NCBI GenBank assembly: GCA_031292485.1
Contig: JARLHA010000059.1
Location: 152,471 to 216,470 of the forward strand
Source: Mucilaginibacter sp.
GTDB taxonomy: Bacteria; Bacteroidota; Bacteroidia; Sphingobacteriales; Sphingobacteriaceae
Reading direction: 5' to 3'
DNA: 64,000 nucleotides
Shown piece after piece: positions 17,091 through 26,297 of the stretch (positions are counted from its first letter, which is position 1; each line of letters starts with the position of its first letter). The notes under the pieces are model-generated. The model made no database searches and was not told the origin of the DNA. It saw only the letters and a list, made by a program, of their open reading frames with translations. Made by a program: the position numbers and the translations under genes.

Positions 17091-17858
17091 ATGAAAATAA
17101 TCACCTACAACGTTAACGGCATACGCTCCGCCATGAGCAAAAACTGGATTGATTGGCTGCGTGCTGCTGATGCAGACGTGGTTTGCCTGCAGGAAATAAA
17201 GGCAACACCTGATGTTTTAACCGACCTGCACCTGGTGGAGCAACTGGGTTACGAGCATTACTGGTTCCCTGCCGAAAAAAAAGGTTATAGCGGTACCGCC
17301 ATCCTCACCAAAAAAACGCCAAAACATTTGGAGTACGGCTGCGGTATCAGCGACTACGACCGTGAGGGAAGAAATATAAGAGTTGATTTTGATGAAGTTT
17401 CCGTAATGAGCGTGTATTTCCCCTCAGGTTCCAGCGGCGATGACCGGCAGGCCTTTAAATACCGTTTCCTGGATGAATTTGGCAGATACCTGGAGTTGCT
17501 GCAATCGCAATGCCCCAAACTGGTGATATCCGGCGATTATAATATCTGCCACCGGCCCATTGATATCCATAACCCAAAATCAAATGCCAACTCATCCGGC
17601 TTTTTGCCGGAGGAACGCGAGTGGATGGAGCGATTTATTGAATCGGGCTATATCGATACCTTCAGGCATATGAACAAGGAGCCGCATAATTATACCTGGT
17701 GGAGTTTTAGGGCCAACTCAAGGGCTAAAAACTTAGGTTGGCGCATTGATTATAATATGGCAACCTCAGCACTGGAAGCAAACATCAAAAGGGCTGCCAT
17801 CCTGCCCGAAGCCCGCCACTCCGACCATTGCCCGGTTTTGCTGGAATTGGCATTTTAG
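17091..17858 (+). CDS. xth: Exodeoxyribonuclease III / AP endonuclease
   Basis: Removes 3' blocks and cuts at abasic sites during base excision repair. The catalytic motifs are in order: MKIITYNVNGIRSA at the start, LQEIKA (metal-binding Glu), SGDYNICH (Asp and Asn), WWSFR and SDHCPV (His). I chose the ATG at 17091, giving 255 aa, because it starts the conserved domain; a frame open from 17043 would add residues encoded by a GACATCCGA-type repeat. The cyclophilin gene is upstream on the same strand; no functional tie is apparent. Confidence 0.95.
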   Translation: MKIITYNVNGIRSAMSKNWIDWLRAADADVVCLQEIKATPDVLTDLHLVEQLGYEHYWFPAEKKGYSGTAILTKKTPKHLEYGCGISDYDREGRNIRVDFDEVSVMSVYFPSGSSGDDRQAFKYRFLDEFGRYLELLQSQCPKLVISGDYNICHRPIDIHNPKSNANSSGFLPEEREWMERFIESGYIDTFRHMNKEPHNYTWWSFRANSRAKNLGWRIDYNMATSALEANIKRAAILPEARHSDHCPVLLELAF

Positions 17859-18081
17859 AAATTCGCATTCGGCCTTATTTTGGGTGAATTGGCGATCTAC
17901 ATATCGCTATCTTCACATTACAAAGGCGGTTTATTTCAATAAAAGGCACGTTTATACGCCAAAAATAAATGCTCCATGGGGCATTTATGGGGGGAATGTT
18001 GGCCTACAACTAAATGGACAGTTGTATAATGGCATTTACAATACTATATATCCACGCCCCGGCATCCCCATGGTTGGCATA

Positions 18082-18711
18082 TTAATTTTCAACCTTATCA
18101 CCAATTAGAAAATTGATTTTATCTATTAGATATTTGTCACCATCCTTTGTTAAATAATACAATAAATATGTATCCCTATTAAACTTGGTTTTCATTTTTA
18201 CAATGATTCTATTCCCTGACCTACTTACTAAATCTAATTGAATCGTTGCAAGTTTTTCCAAAATTGATTCCGGTTCTTGGCTATGCACAACAGGGTCATA
18301 ATCTAAACCGTCTACCGTTCCATCACTTTGTTTAGTTTTTTGAAGCATTGCGTCAATTTCTTTAAAATATTGACGTTTATAATTTATATAATTATCAGAG
18401 AAGAAACCTGATGACTTTAAAACAGACAAATACTTTTCCGTCTCCTTCAAATCTATCCTATATGGAGTATTATTTTTATAGTTCGTAGTTACAGGGAATA
18501 TATGGTGATCTAGATAATCGTACTTGGTCTTATACCATTTAAAAAAGCGCCTCAAAAACAGAAATGAACTATCATTTTGTTGGGATTCTGAAAGTCCTGC
18601 GGATACATGGAATTTATCTAAATTCTTAGACTTTATGTTTATCGCATTAATATTCAGTGAAAACATGCTTAGGAAAAAAAATAGTGAGAAGGATGTGATT
18701 TTTTTTAACAT
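18082..18711 (-). CDS. Secreted protein of unknown function, AT-rich
   Basis: 209 residues with a clear signal peptide (1-23, SFSLFFFLSMFSLNINA). The mature part is Lys/Tyr/Asp-rich, with FLRRFFKWYKTKYDYLDHH near residue 55 and DGLDYDPVVHSQ near 135, ending with a strand-rich region. The layout loosely resembles the DUF3828 type of small secreted proteins, but I cannot confirm this. The base composition is visibly richer in A+T than in neighbouring genes, which suggests recent gain. It stands alone. Confidence 0.65.
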   Translation of the reverse strand: MLKKITSFSLFFFLSMFSLNINAINIKSKNLDKFHVSAGLSESQQNDSSFLFLRRFFKWYKTKYDYLDHHIFPVTTNYKNNTPYRIDLKETEKYLSVLKSSGFFSDNYINYKRQYFKEIDAMLQKTKQSDGTVDGLDYDPVVHSQEPESILEKLATIQLDLVSRSGNRIIVKMKTKFNRDTYLLYYLTKDGDKYLIDKINFLIGDKVEN

Positions 18712-18788
18712 AAATCTTTTTATTGAAGTTTTACTCCGCGTGGTAGTAGGTAAAACAAGTCTTTCCCAAGCTCCCCCGATTGGTTTTC

Positions 18789-21086
18789 TTATCCTTTATG
18801 CCGCGGTCCCATCACAAACGTAATTTCGCCGCCATTCATAATATCAGAATGTTTGATAAAATAACCGTTTATTGCCAGCCCGTTCAATATGATCTTCTGC
18901 ACATAAACATTTTTATCGCTTTGATTTTTTACGTTGATGGTAAAGGTTTTGCCGTTCTCCAAATTCAGCACCGCGTGGTAAACTGAGGGGCTGCCCGTAG
19001 CATATTGGTCGGAGCCAGGCGCAACCGGGTAAAACCCTAAAGCGCTGAAAATATACCAGGCGCTCATTTGGCCGGTATCGTCATTGCCACCCAAACCATC
19101 AGGCGTGTTTTTGTACATCTTTTTCAATATCATGCGGATCTTATCCTGGGTTTTCCAGGGTTTATCGGTCCAGTCGTACATATAGGCGATCTGGTGCGAA
19201 GGCTCGTTGCCATGCACATAGTTGCCAATGATGCCGTCTTTGGTAATATCCTCTGTTTCGGCGAAATACTTATCCGGCAGGTTATAACTAAACAGGCTGT
19301 CAACATAGGTCACAAACCGTTTATTGCCGCCCATTGCTTTTATCAGCCCCGGCACATCATGCGGCACATACAGCGTATAATTCCAGGCATTCCCCTCGAT
19401 AAAGCCCATCCCTATCGTGGTAAACGGATCAAATTTGGTTGGTCGGAAAGTGCCGTCTGCCAGTTTAGGGTGCATAAAACCACTCTTCGGGTCGAACACA
19501 TTCTTCCAGTTTTGCGAGCGTTTGATAAACGTATCGTAATCAGCCGTACGGTTCAGTTTTTTGGCGATCTGGGCGATACACCAGTCGTCATAAGCATATT
19601 CCAGTGTAGAGGATACCGAATTGCCATCCTTTTCATCCGGAATATAACCCATATCATTAAAATAACCTATACCCTCATAATCGCGGTGGTTGGCAGTAGT
19701 AATAGCCGCATCCAGCGCCCTGTTGGCATCAAAAGGCGCGTTGCCTTTAATAATGGCATCTGCCAGTACCGACACGCTATGGAAACCGCTCATGCACCAG
19801 TTCTCGTTGGCCGAATTGCTCCAGATGGGCAACATGTGCTCCGGGCTCTGGTCGAAATGGGTCAGCATACTTTGCACCATATCGGCATTTCTTTTTGTTT
19901 CGATAAGGTTAAACAACGGGTGCAATGCCCGGTGTGTATCCCAAAGGCTGAAAGTGGTATAATTGGTAAAGCCATCAGCATGGTGAATATCCTGATCAAG
20001 GCCCTTATACCTGCCATCAACATCCATATAAACCGTAGGGTTGATCATGGCGTGGTACATCGAGGTATAAAAATTCTCTTTGTCATCCTTACTGCCGTCT
20101 ATCACAATTTTATGCAGTTCAGTTTCCCATTGCTGCTGCCCGTCGTTTTTTACTTTGTCAAAATCCCATCCCGGTGCTTCGGCCTGCATGTTATTTAAAG
20201 CGCCCTCAATACTCACCGGCGACAGGGCCATTTTTATCTTTATCTTCTCGCCTTCGTTGGTCTTAAAATCAAACCATACCTTAATTTGCCTTCCGGCAAC
20301 GTCGGGGAAGTTTTTTACCCCGTTAAATTTGCCCCAAAAACCACCGTAAACTTCGCGTTTACTGAAGTTTTTATAGCCCATTTGTGTAAACGGCTTGTTA
20401 AACTTCATCGCGAAGTATAGCGTACGGGTGCGCGCCCAGCCATTGGTAATGCGGTAACCCGCAACGGTGCTATCGTTTACCCGGCGCAAATACACCCACA
20501 GGTTTTTATCGGGGTAATTGTAAATACCCGCCATCAGGTCTAAAATAATATGCGCGTTATCCGATTTTGGGAAGGTGTATTGATGAAAGCCCACGCGGGT
20601 GGTGGTGGTCATTTCGGCGATAATGCCGCTGGCATCCAGCTTTACCTTATAATAATTGGCAGCGCTCACTTCATTCTCATGCGAGAATGCCGAGCGATAG
20701 CCGCTTCCCGGTTTATCTGCAGTGCCGGGGTTCAGTTTCAGCGGGCCAACGGTAGGCATCACCAAAAAGTCGCCCAAATCCGAGTGGCCCGTACCGCTAA
20801 AGTGGGTGTGACTAAAGCCTACAATCGTTTTATCATCATACTGGTAGCCGGCGCAGTATTTATACACATCCGGATTATAATGACCGTTCAGGTCGTAGCT
20901 GGCAGTATCTGTTTCGGGGCTCAGCTGCACCATGCCAAAGGGTACCGTAGCGCCCGGGTATACATGGCCCATGCGCTGCGTGCCAATAATAGGCTTAACA
21001 TATTGCACTAAATTTTCGGCGGGTTGGGTTTGCGCTGCCGCGATAGAAACAGCGGCGCTTAAAATAGCGGTCAGTATTTTCTTCAT
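18789..21086 (-). CDS. Glycoside hydrolase family 92 alpha-mannosidase
   Basis: Calcium-dependent exo-alpha-mannosidase, probably periplasmic or surface-facing, acting on alpha-linked mannose such as in N-glycans or yeast mannan (family knowledge). A signal peptide (1-18) is followed by the N-terminal beta domain (VKPIIGTQRMGHVYPGATVP, FSHTHFSGTGHSDLGDF) and the helical catalytic domain with GNEPSHQ (catalytic Glu) and GGNDDTGQMSAWYIFSALGF (catalytic Asp pair). At 765 aa it is full length. No SusC/SusD pair or other mannan gene lies nearby, so it is a stand-alone enzyme in this window. Confidence 0.96.
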   Translation of the reverse strand: MKKILTAILSAAVSIAAAQTQPAENLVQYVKPIIGTQRMGHVYPGATVPFGMVQLSPETDTASYDLNGHYNPDVYKYCAGYQYDDKTIVGFSHTHFSGTGHSDLGDFLVMPTVGPLKLNPGTADKPGSGYRSAFSHENEVSAANYYKVKLDASGIIAEMTTTTRVGFHQYTFPKSDNAHIILDLMAGIYNYPDKNLWVYLRRVNDSTVAGYRITNGWARTRTLYFAMKFNKPFTQMGYKNFSKREVYGGFWGKFNGVKNFPDVAGRQIKVWFDFKTNEGEKIKIKMALSPVSIEGALNNMQAEAPGWDFDKVKNDGQQQWETELHKIVIDGSKDDKENFYTSMYHAMINPTVYMDVDGRYKGLDQDIHHADGFTNYTTFSLWDTHRALHPLFNLIETKRNADMVQSMLTHFDQSPEHMLPIWSNSANENWCMSGFHSVSVLADAIIKGNAPFDANRALDAAITTANHRDYEGIGYFNDMGYIPDEKDGNSVSSTLEYAYDDWCIAQIAKKLNRTADYDTFIKRSQNWKNVFDPKSGFMHPKLADGTFRPTKFDPFTTIGMGFIEGNAWNYTLYVPHDVPGLIKAMGGNKRFVTYVDSLFSYNLPDKYFAETEDITKDGIIGNYVHGNEPSHQIAYMYDWTDKPWKTQDKIRMILKKMYKNTPDGLGGNDDTGQMSAWYIFSALGFYPVAPGSDQYATGSPSVYHAVLNLENGKTFTINVKNQSDKNVYVQKIILNGLAINGYFIKHSDIMNGGEITFVMGPRHKG

Positions 21087-21205
21087 TTTTGGTCTTTACT
21101 AAGCCTCAAAGATAATCGGATTACCGGATTATTGAATGTTGTAACGGTGGTTTGACAGTTTTTGGTCATTTGCTGCGCGTCATTAGGTCATTGGTTGGAT
21201 ATTTT

Positions 21206-21297
21206 GTCTGAACTCGAATTTTTGGAATTATCAGAATTTTTAGAATTACGCTTAACAATTCTGTCAATTCATTAATTCGAAAAATTCCGGTTCAGAC
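21206..21297. repeat. Inverted-repeat element between GH92 and the efflux operon
   Basis: GTCTGAACTCGAATTTTTGG (from 21206) faces AATTCGAAAAATTCCGGTTC and CAGAC (to 21297), with repeated CAGAATTTTTAGAATT words between. GTCATTTGCTGCGCGTCATT and GGTCATTGG words lie just before it (21165-21198) and match the words at 6052-6256 and 56895-56942. The rest of the 21087-21440 gap holds the 21304-21351 element and the 21378-21407 hairpin. Confidence 0.6.
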
Positions 21298-21303
21298 AAT
21301 TTA

Positions 21304-21351
21304 CCGTCCGTCCGGTTTTGGATATAGACGGAAGGATAACGGCGCGGACGG
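21304..21351 (+). repeat. 48-base element, copy 1 (beyond the 3' end of the efflux operon)
   Basis: Begins CCGTCCGTCC and ends CGGACGG, so the ends can pair. The first 22 bases are identical to 27821-27842, in the same orientation. The two copies lie on either side of the RND efflux operon. Confidence 0.8.
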
Positions 21352-21377
21352 CAGCGATAGGGGATGCCTATTAAACA

Positions 21378-21407
21378 CCGGAGCCACATTTTTCAACGTG
21401 GCTCCGG
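21378..21407. terminator. Hairpin at the 3' end of the efflux operon
   Basis: CCGGAGCCAC (21378-21387) pairs with GTGGCTCCGG (21398-21407) over 10 perfect bases. It lies 34 bases beyond the stop of the last operon gene. There is no long T-run on the minus strand, so it is terminator-like rather than a textbook intrinsic terminator. Confidence 0.5.
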
Positions 21408-21440
21408 AAAAAAGGAAATTGAAGGTAAAACGCCGACAGT

Positions 21441-21629
21441 CTATTTAACACCAACGCCAGAAGCTATCAAAATCCTTTCCAAAGGGCAAAAATTGGTAAA
21501 GGCCGATTGCAGTAAATTGGCGCCAACAAAAATGCCGAGCCACATCCAGTTGATATCGACAAAAACAGCTAAAGCAAAACTTGCTAAAATTAAAGTGCCG
21601 GCTACGGCGTGTACAATTCTATTTATCAT
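21441..21629 (-). CDS. Small DUF2892-like membrane protein
   Basis: 62 residues with two hydrophobic helices (about 8-25 and 29-44) joined by FVDINW, and the pattern INRIVHAVAGTLIL ... FTNFCPLERIL that resembles the small YgaP C-terminal-like (DUF2892) inner-membrane family. The Cys in NFCPL is typical of that group. Function is unknown. It is the last gene of the RND efflux operon, 11 bases after the possible PII-like gene, which argues that this short frame is a real gene. Confidence 0.75.
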   Translation of the reverse strand: MINRIVHAVAGTLILASFALAVFVDINWMWLGIFVGANLLQSAFTNFCPLERILIASGVGVK

Positions 21630-21640
21630 TGTCTTTTTGT

Positions 21641-21946
21641 TTAAATGAACTTTTCGACAGGAAGCATAAACGCCCTGATCGGAAAATCGGTTTGATTTGT
21701 TTCGTTGTAATTTTTAAACAGTTCCAGGCCGCGCTCCGCATTTTCACCGGCTGTGAAGCTGAAGACGATCAGGCTGTCAAATTTCTCATCGCCCCTGGCA
21801 AACCATTCATCCGCAATGTTAAACGTTTGGTTGTTTTTAAATCCCACCAGGTCGGTTGCGCTGAATACATTGATATTTGCCTGTTTAAATAGTTTGTAAA
21901 CATCATGCCTGCATTCTTTCACGCACATAACTATTAATAGTTTCAT
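21641..21946 (-). CDS. Small soluble protein, possibly PII-like, in the efflux operon
   Basis: 101 residues, no signal peptide. It begins MKLLIVMCVKECRHDVYKLF and ends RAFMLPVEKFI. The beta-alpha-beta rhythm (LLIVMCV, helix, INVFSATDLVG, then a second SLIVFSFT strand) resembles the ferredoxin-like fold of small PII-like proteins found beside heavy-metal RND pumps. That assignment is an inference from fold rhythm and gene position. It starts 11 bases after the pump gene ends. A role in sensing or regulating the pump is plausible. Confidence 0.65.
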   Translation of the reverse strand: MKLLIVMCVKECRHDVYKLFKQANINVFSATDLVGFKNNQTFNIADEWFARGDEKFDSLIVFSFTAGENAERGLELFKNYNETNQTDFPIRAFMLPVEKFI

Positions 21947-21957
21947 ATTTTATCGGT

Positions 21958-24900
21958 TTATTTTTGTTCAGGATATTTTTTTCGCATCATTTTATAGTAC
22001 AGCAAGGGCACTACCAGCAGGGTTAAAAAGGTTGAGGTGATGGTACCACCCATTAACGAAATGGCCAGCCCCTGGAAGATCGGGTCGAACAAAATAATCA
22101 CGGCGCCCAGGGCTACTGCACCCGCAGTTAATAATATAGGTGTGGTACGCACCGCGCCCGCTTCAATAATGGATTGCTTTAATGGGATGCCTTCCCGTAA
22201 GCGTATATTGATAAAATCTATCAGCAGTACCGAGTTGCGCACCATTACCCCGGCCAGGGCGATGAAGCCGATCATACTGGTGGCGGTAAAATAAGCGCCC
22301 AGCATCCAGTGCCCCAGTATAATGCCTACCAGCGATAATGGAATAGCCGCCAGCATTACCAATGGCACCGTAAAGTTCTGGAACCAACCAACGATCAAAA
22401 TATAGATCATCAGGATAACCACCGCGAAAGCGATACCCAGGTCACGGAATACCTCGAAAGTGATCTGCCACTCGCCATCCCATTTCAGGCTGTAATTGTC
22501 TTCCATCACCGGCTGGTGGGTATATTCCTCTTTTAACGAAAAGCTTTTGGGCACTTTAATATCTTTCAAATGATCTGATACATCCGATATCGCATACGAA
22601 GGACTTTCCAGGTTCCCAGCCATATCTGCAAGCACATAAACCACTTCCTTTTGGTTTTTGCGGTAGATGCTTTTCTGGCGCACCTGTTTGGTAACGGTTA
22701 CCAGGTCTTTTATAGGTATAGTATTGCCTTGCATGTTGGCGATCTTCAGATTAAGGATATCATCGAGGCTTGATTTATCGGCATCGCTCAATTGTAGTTT
22801 AATAGCGGTTTGTTTATACGATGCAGGTTCCGATAAATTGCCAACCGGCATACCTGCCAGCGCTGCATTTACCGTTGCCGCTACCTGCGCAGTGGCTATG
22901 CCGTAACGCATTGCTTTATCTTTATTTACTTCGATATGGTACTCAGGCTGGTCAGCTTCAACCATCCAGTCAACATCCACCACATCAGGGGTTTTATTAA
23001 ACAGGTCTTTTACCTGTTTGGCAATTTTTATTTGCTGTTGATAATCCGGGCCGTAAATCTCAGCTACAAGGGTTGAAAGCACCGGAGGGCCAGGCGGCAC
23101 TTCAACAATTTTAACATTGGCATTGTATTTTTTGGCGATAGCCTGTATAGGGCCGCGCATTTGTTTGGCGATGGCATGGCTTTGCAGGCTGCGGTCTTTT
23201 TTATCCACCAGGTTCACCTGAATATCGGCCACATTATCGCCGCGGCGCAAATCATAGTGCCTTACCAGTCCGTTAAAGCTGATAGGTGCCGATGTGCCGA
23301 TGTAAGATTCATAATTCATCACCAGCGGCTGCCGCGAAACATAGTCAGCGATGTCTTTGGTAACTGCCTGGGTTTTCTCCAGCGTAGTACCTGCCGGCAT
23401 ATCCACCACCACCTGGAACTCATTCTTGTTATCAAAAGGCAGCATTTTTACTGCAACCGCTTTGGTATAAAACATAGATAGCGACGCAAACAGGATCACA
23501 ACGATACTCAAAATAAATGTCCAGCGTTTCCACCGGGTTTCCAGCATAGGTTTAATAAAGGCGCTGTATATTTTATAAATGCCGGTTTGTTCAAGCGAAC
23601 GCGGTTTCGTTTCTTCATGATCAATACCCTTCTTTTCCTTTTCCCGCAGGAAAATATAGCCCAGGTAAGGTGTAAGGGTTAAAGCAACGATCAGCGATAA
23701 CATCATGGCAATGGATGCCCCGATTGGCATCGGACTCATGTAAGGCCCCATCATGCCCGAAACAAAAGCCATCGGCAATACCGCCGCTATTACCGTAAAT
23801 GTTGCCAGGATGGTGGGGTTACCCACTTCGTTAATGGCATAAATAGCGGCCTGCAACGGTGGCAGTTTCTTCATTTTAAAATGCCGGTGCATGTTTTCGG
23901 CAATGATGATGGAATCATCCACCACGATACCCGTTATAAACACCAGCGCGAACAGGGTGATACGGTTGAGCGTGTAGTGCATAAAATAATACGCAAACAG
24001 GGTAAGTGCAAAGGTTACCGGTACCGATAAAAATACCACCAGCCCGCCGCGCCAGCCCATCGCCAGCATTACAAATACTGTTACTACCACGATAGCAATA
24101 AACAGGTGGAACAGGAGCTCGGATACCTTGTCTGATGCGGTTTCGCCGTAGTTGCGGGTCACGGTTAAATGGACATCGTTTGGCAGCAGGTCTTTTTTTA
24201 GCAGCTCCACTTTTTTAAGGATCTGTTCAGATAGCTGCATCGCATCCGCCCCTTTCTTCTTGGCGACGGAAAGCGTAACCGCCGGGTAATTAGATTTAAA
24301 TACCTTACCGTCGTCGGCATCAGCTTTGCCATAACCAAACAACACGTATTGGTTGGGCGATTCGGGGCCCTCCTGTACTTTGGCTATTTGCTTTAAATAA
24401 ACAGGTTGCTGCTGGTTGGTGCCCACAATCAGGTTGGCCACATCATCCGCATTAGCTAAAAAGTTACCGGTCTCTACCGAAAATGCGGTATCCCTTTGCA
24501 GCAATTCGCCGCCCTGCAGCTGCATATTGCCACCCTGGATCATTTTGCTGACCGATAAAAAATCAACATGGTTTTCGGCCATCTTATTTTTATCCAGCAA
24601 TACCTTTATCTCGGTATTGCGCCCGCCAATAATGCTGATATCCGATACATCATTGATCTTTTTAATTTCGCCCGTCAGCTCCTGCCCAATTTGTTTCAGC
24701 TGGTAATCGCTGTATTTATCGCTCCATAGGGTAAGGCCCAAAACGGGCACATCATCAATAGCGCGGGTTTTTATCATGGGCAGGGTAACGCCCTGCGGCA
24801 TTTTATCCATGTTTTTCATCAGCTCGCTGTAAAGCTTTACCAATGAACGCTCTACATCTTCGCCTACATAAAACTGTACGATGATCATCGCCTGACCCTT

Positions 24901-25170
24901 CATGGAGGTAGAGTAAACATACTCCACACCTTTTACGTTCGAGATAATCTTTTCCATCGGCGCGGATACTTTCGTTTCCACATCCTTTGGCTCAGCGCCC
25001 GGATAGCCAATAAAAATATCGGCCATCGGCACCTGTATCTGCGGCTCTTCCTCCCTCGGAATTAAAAATGTGCTGTACCCGCCTATCAGTAAAAAGGCGA
25101 TCATCAGCAATATGGTTAATTTCGACTGTAAAAAAGCCTTTGCTATATTTCCTGCAAATCCGTTCTTCAT
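21958..25170 (-). CDS. RND-family efflux pump, inner-membrane permease
   Basis: 1070 residues with the AcrB/CusA layout: TM1 near the N-terminus (LTILLMIAFLLIGGY), a periplasmic porter domain, six TM helices (about 335-540), a second porter domain and the last TM set (about 890-1060). TM4 carries GIVVDDSIIIAENMHRH with the proton-relay Asp pair. It expels substrates from periplasm or membrane using the proton gradient, together with the adaptor and TolC-like protein encoded just upstream. The substrate class (drug or metal) cannot be fixed from sequence; the possible PII-like partner hints at metals. Only 6 bases separate it from the adaptor gene. Confidence 0.95.
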   Translation of the reverse strand: MKNGFAGNIAKAFLQSKLTILLMIAFLLIGGYSTFLIPREEEPQIQVPMADIFIGYPGAEPKDVETKVSAPMEKIISNVKGVEYVYSTSMKGQAMIIVQFYVGEDVERSLVKLYSELMKNMDKMPQGVTLPMIKTRAIDDVPVLGLTLWSDKYSDYQLKQIGQELTGEIKKINDVSDISIIGGRNTEIKVLLDKNKMAENHVDFLSVSKMIQGGNMQLQGGELLQRDTAFSVETGNFLANADDVANLIVGTNQQQPVYLKQIAKVQEGPESPNQYVLFGYGKADADDGKVFKSNYPAVTLSVAKKKGADAMQLSEQILKKVELLKKDLLPNDVHLTVTRNYGETASDKVSELLFHLFIAIVVVTVFVMLAMGWRGGLVVFLSVPVTFALTLFAYYFMHYTLNRITLFALVFITGIVVDDSIIIAENMHRHFKMKKLPPLQAAIYAINEVGNPTILATFTVIAAVLPMAFVSGMMGPYMSPMPIGASIAMMLSLIVALTLTPYLGYIFLREKEKKGIDHEETKPRSLEQTGIYKIYSAFIKPMLETRWKRWTFILSIVVILFASLSMFYTKAVAVKMLPFDNKNEFQVVVDMPAGTTLEKTQAVTKDIADYVSRQPLVMNYESYIGTSAPISFNGLVRHYDLRRGDNVADIQVNLVDKKDRSLQSHAIAKQMRGPIQAIAKKYNANVKIVEVPPGPPVLSTLVAEIYGPDYQQQIKIAKQVKDLFNKTPDVVDVDWMVEADQPEYHIEVNKDKAMRYGIATAQVAATVNAALAGMPVGNLSEPASYKQTAIKLQLSDADKSSLDDILNLKIANMQGNTIPIKDLVTVTKQVRQKSIYRKNQKEVVYVLADMAGNLESPSYAISDVSDHLKDIKVPKSFSLKEEYTHQPVMEDNYSLKWDGEWQITFEVFRDLGIAFAVVILMIYILIVGWFQNFTVPLVMLAAIPLSLVGIILGHWMLGAYFTATSMIGFIALAGVMVRNSVLLIDFINIRLREGIPLKQSIIEAGAVRTTPILLTAGAVALGAVIILFDPIFQGLAISLMGGTITSTFLTLLVVPLLYYKMMRKKYPEQK

Positions 25171-25176
25171 CGCTGT

Positions 25177-26286
25177 TTATTTAATTTTTACAGGTTCGCC
25201 ATTAAACAATTTGCCGTCGGCGCTTACTATAAACTGCTCATCAGCGGCAAGGCCGCTCAGCACTTCAACCTTATCGCCGTAAACTTTACCCAGGCGCACC
25301 CATCTTAGCATGGCCGTGTTGTTGTTGCCGATGGTGTATAAACCTGTCAGTTCATCCTTATGCTCAATACTGGCAAGCGGCACCATTACCTGGTCGCTGC
25401 CGGCGGTTGCTTGTGCCGTTTGTTTTACCGGGATGGCTACATTGGCATACATGCCCGCGTAAAGGCCGGTTTTTTCATCATCGGGGATGGTAACTTTGAT
25501 GATGTACTGCCCGCCCGTATATGCTGAACTCTGGTTCACCTGTGCTATGGTGCCTTTAATGGTTTTGTTTATAGCTGAAATGCTGATTAATGCCGGACCT
25601 CCCTGTTTTACCTGGCCGACGGCGCTTTCCGGAACAGAGGCGCTTACCTGGTAGCTGCCCTTGCGCTCAATAGTTAAAATGGGCATGCCGGGGTTGGCCA
25701 TACTGCCTGCATCCAATGTTTTTTGGGTGACGATACCTTCAAAAGGCGCGGTTAAACTGGTATAGCTCAGCATCGCAGAGGCTTCGTTACGCATTTGCCT
25801 GGCTGATTCGAGGCCTGCTTTGGCGGCGCTAAGTTGCATGGCAATGTTATCCATCTCTTTAGCCGAAGCGCTTTGCTGCTGGTACAGTACGGTAAAGCGG
25901 TCGTAATCTTTTTGCGCATTTTTATAGGCGGTTTCGGCCTGTGCTATCTGTGCATCGGCCTGTGCCCGTTTGGCCCTTATATCATCATTGCTGATGGTAC
26001 CCAGCAGCTGGCCCTTGTTTACATGGTCGCCAATTTTTACATCCAGTTTAGTAATGTAACCCATTACCCGGGTGCTTATTGTTGCCGACTGCGAGGCCTC
26101 CACCTGCCCGCTTACATTGATACTTTGCGCCTGGCCCGCCGCAGGAACCGCTACGCTTACCATAATGGCCGGATCGGTATTTACGGCGGTCTCGCTTTTC
26201 TGTTTTGATGAACAGGAACTAAGGATTACGATACCAATGCCGGTTAACAATTGTACGGTTCTGTTTAAATTTATTGTATTGCTCAT
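25177..26286 (-). CDS. RND efflux periplasmic adaptor lipoprotein (HlyD/AcrA type)
   Basis: 369 residues. A lipobox ILSSC puts the lipidated Cys at 25, so the protein is tethered to a membrane in the periplasm. Then come a barrel-sandwich (lipoyl-like) domain (GYITKLDVKIGDHVNKGQLL), a helical hairpin of about 100 residues rich in Ala, Gln and Lys, the second half of the lipoyl domain (LTAPFEGIVTQKTLDAGS) and a C-terminal beta barrel. It bridges the pump and the TolC-like channel. It lies between the two partner genes, with 11 bases after the TolC gene. Confidence 0.95.
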   Translation of the reverse strand: MSNTINLNRTVQLLTGIGIVILSSCSSKQKSETAVNTDPAIMVSVAVPAAGQAQSINVSGQVEASQSATISTRVMGYITKLDVKIGDHVNKGQLLGTISNDDIRAKRAQADAQIAQAETAYKNAQKDYDRFTVLYQQQSASAKEMDNIAMQLSAAKAGLESARQMRNEASAMLSYTSLTAPFEGIVTQKTLDAGSMANPGMPILTIERKGSYQVSASVPESAVGQVKQGGPALISISAINKTIKGTIAQVNQSSAYTGGQYIIKVTIPDDEKTGLYAGMYANVAIPVKQTAQATAGSDQVMVPLASIEHKDELTGLYTIGNNNTAMLRWVRLGKVYGDKVEVLSGLAADEQFIVSADGKLFNGEPVKIK

Positions 26287-26297
26287 GGTTGAGTAAG

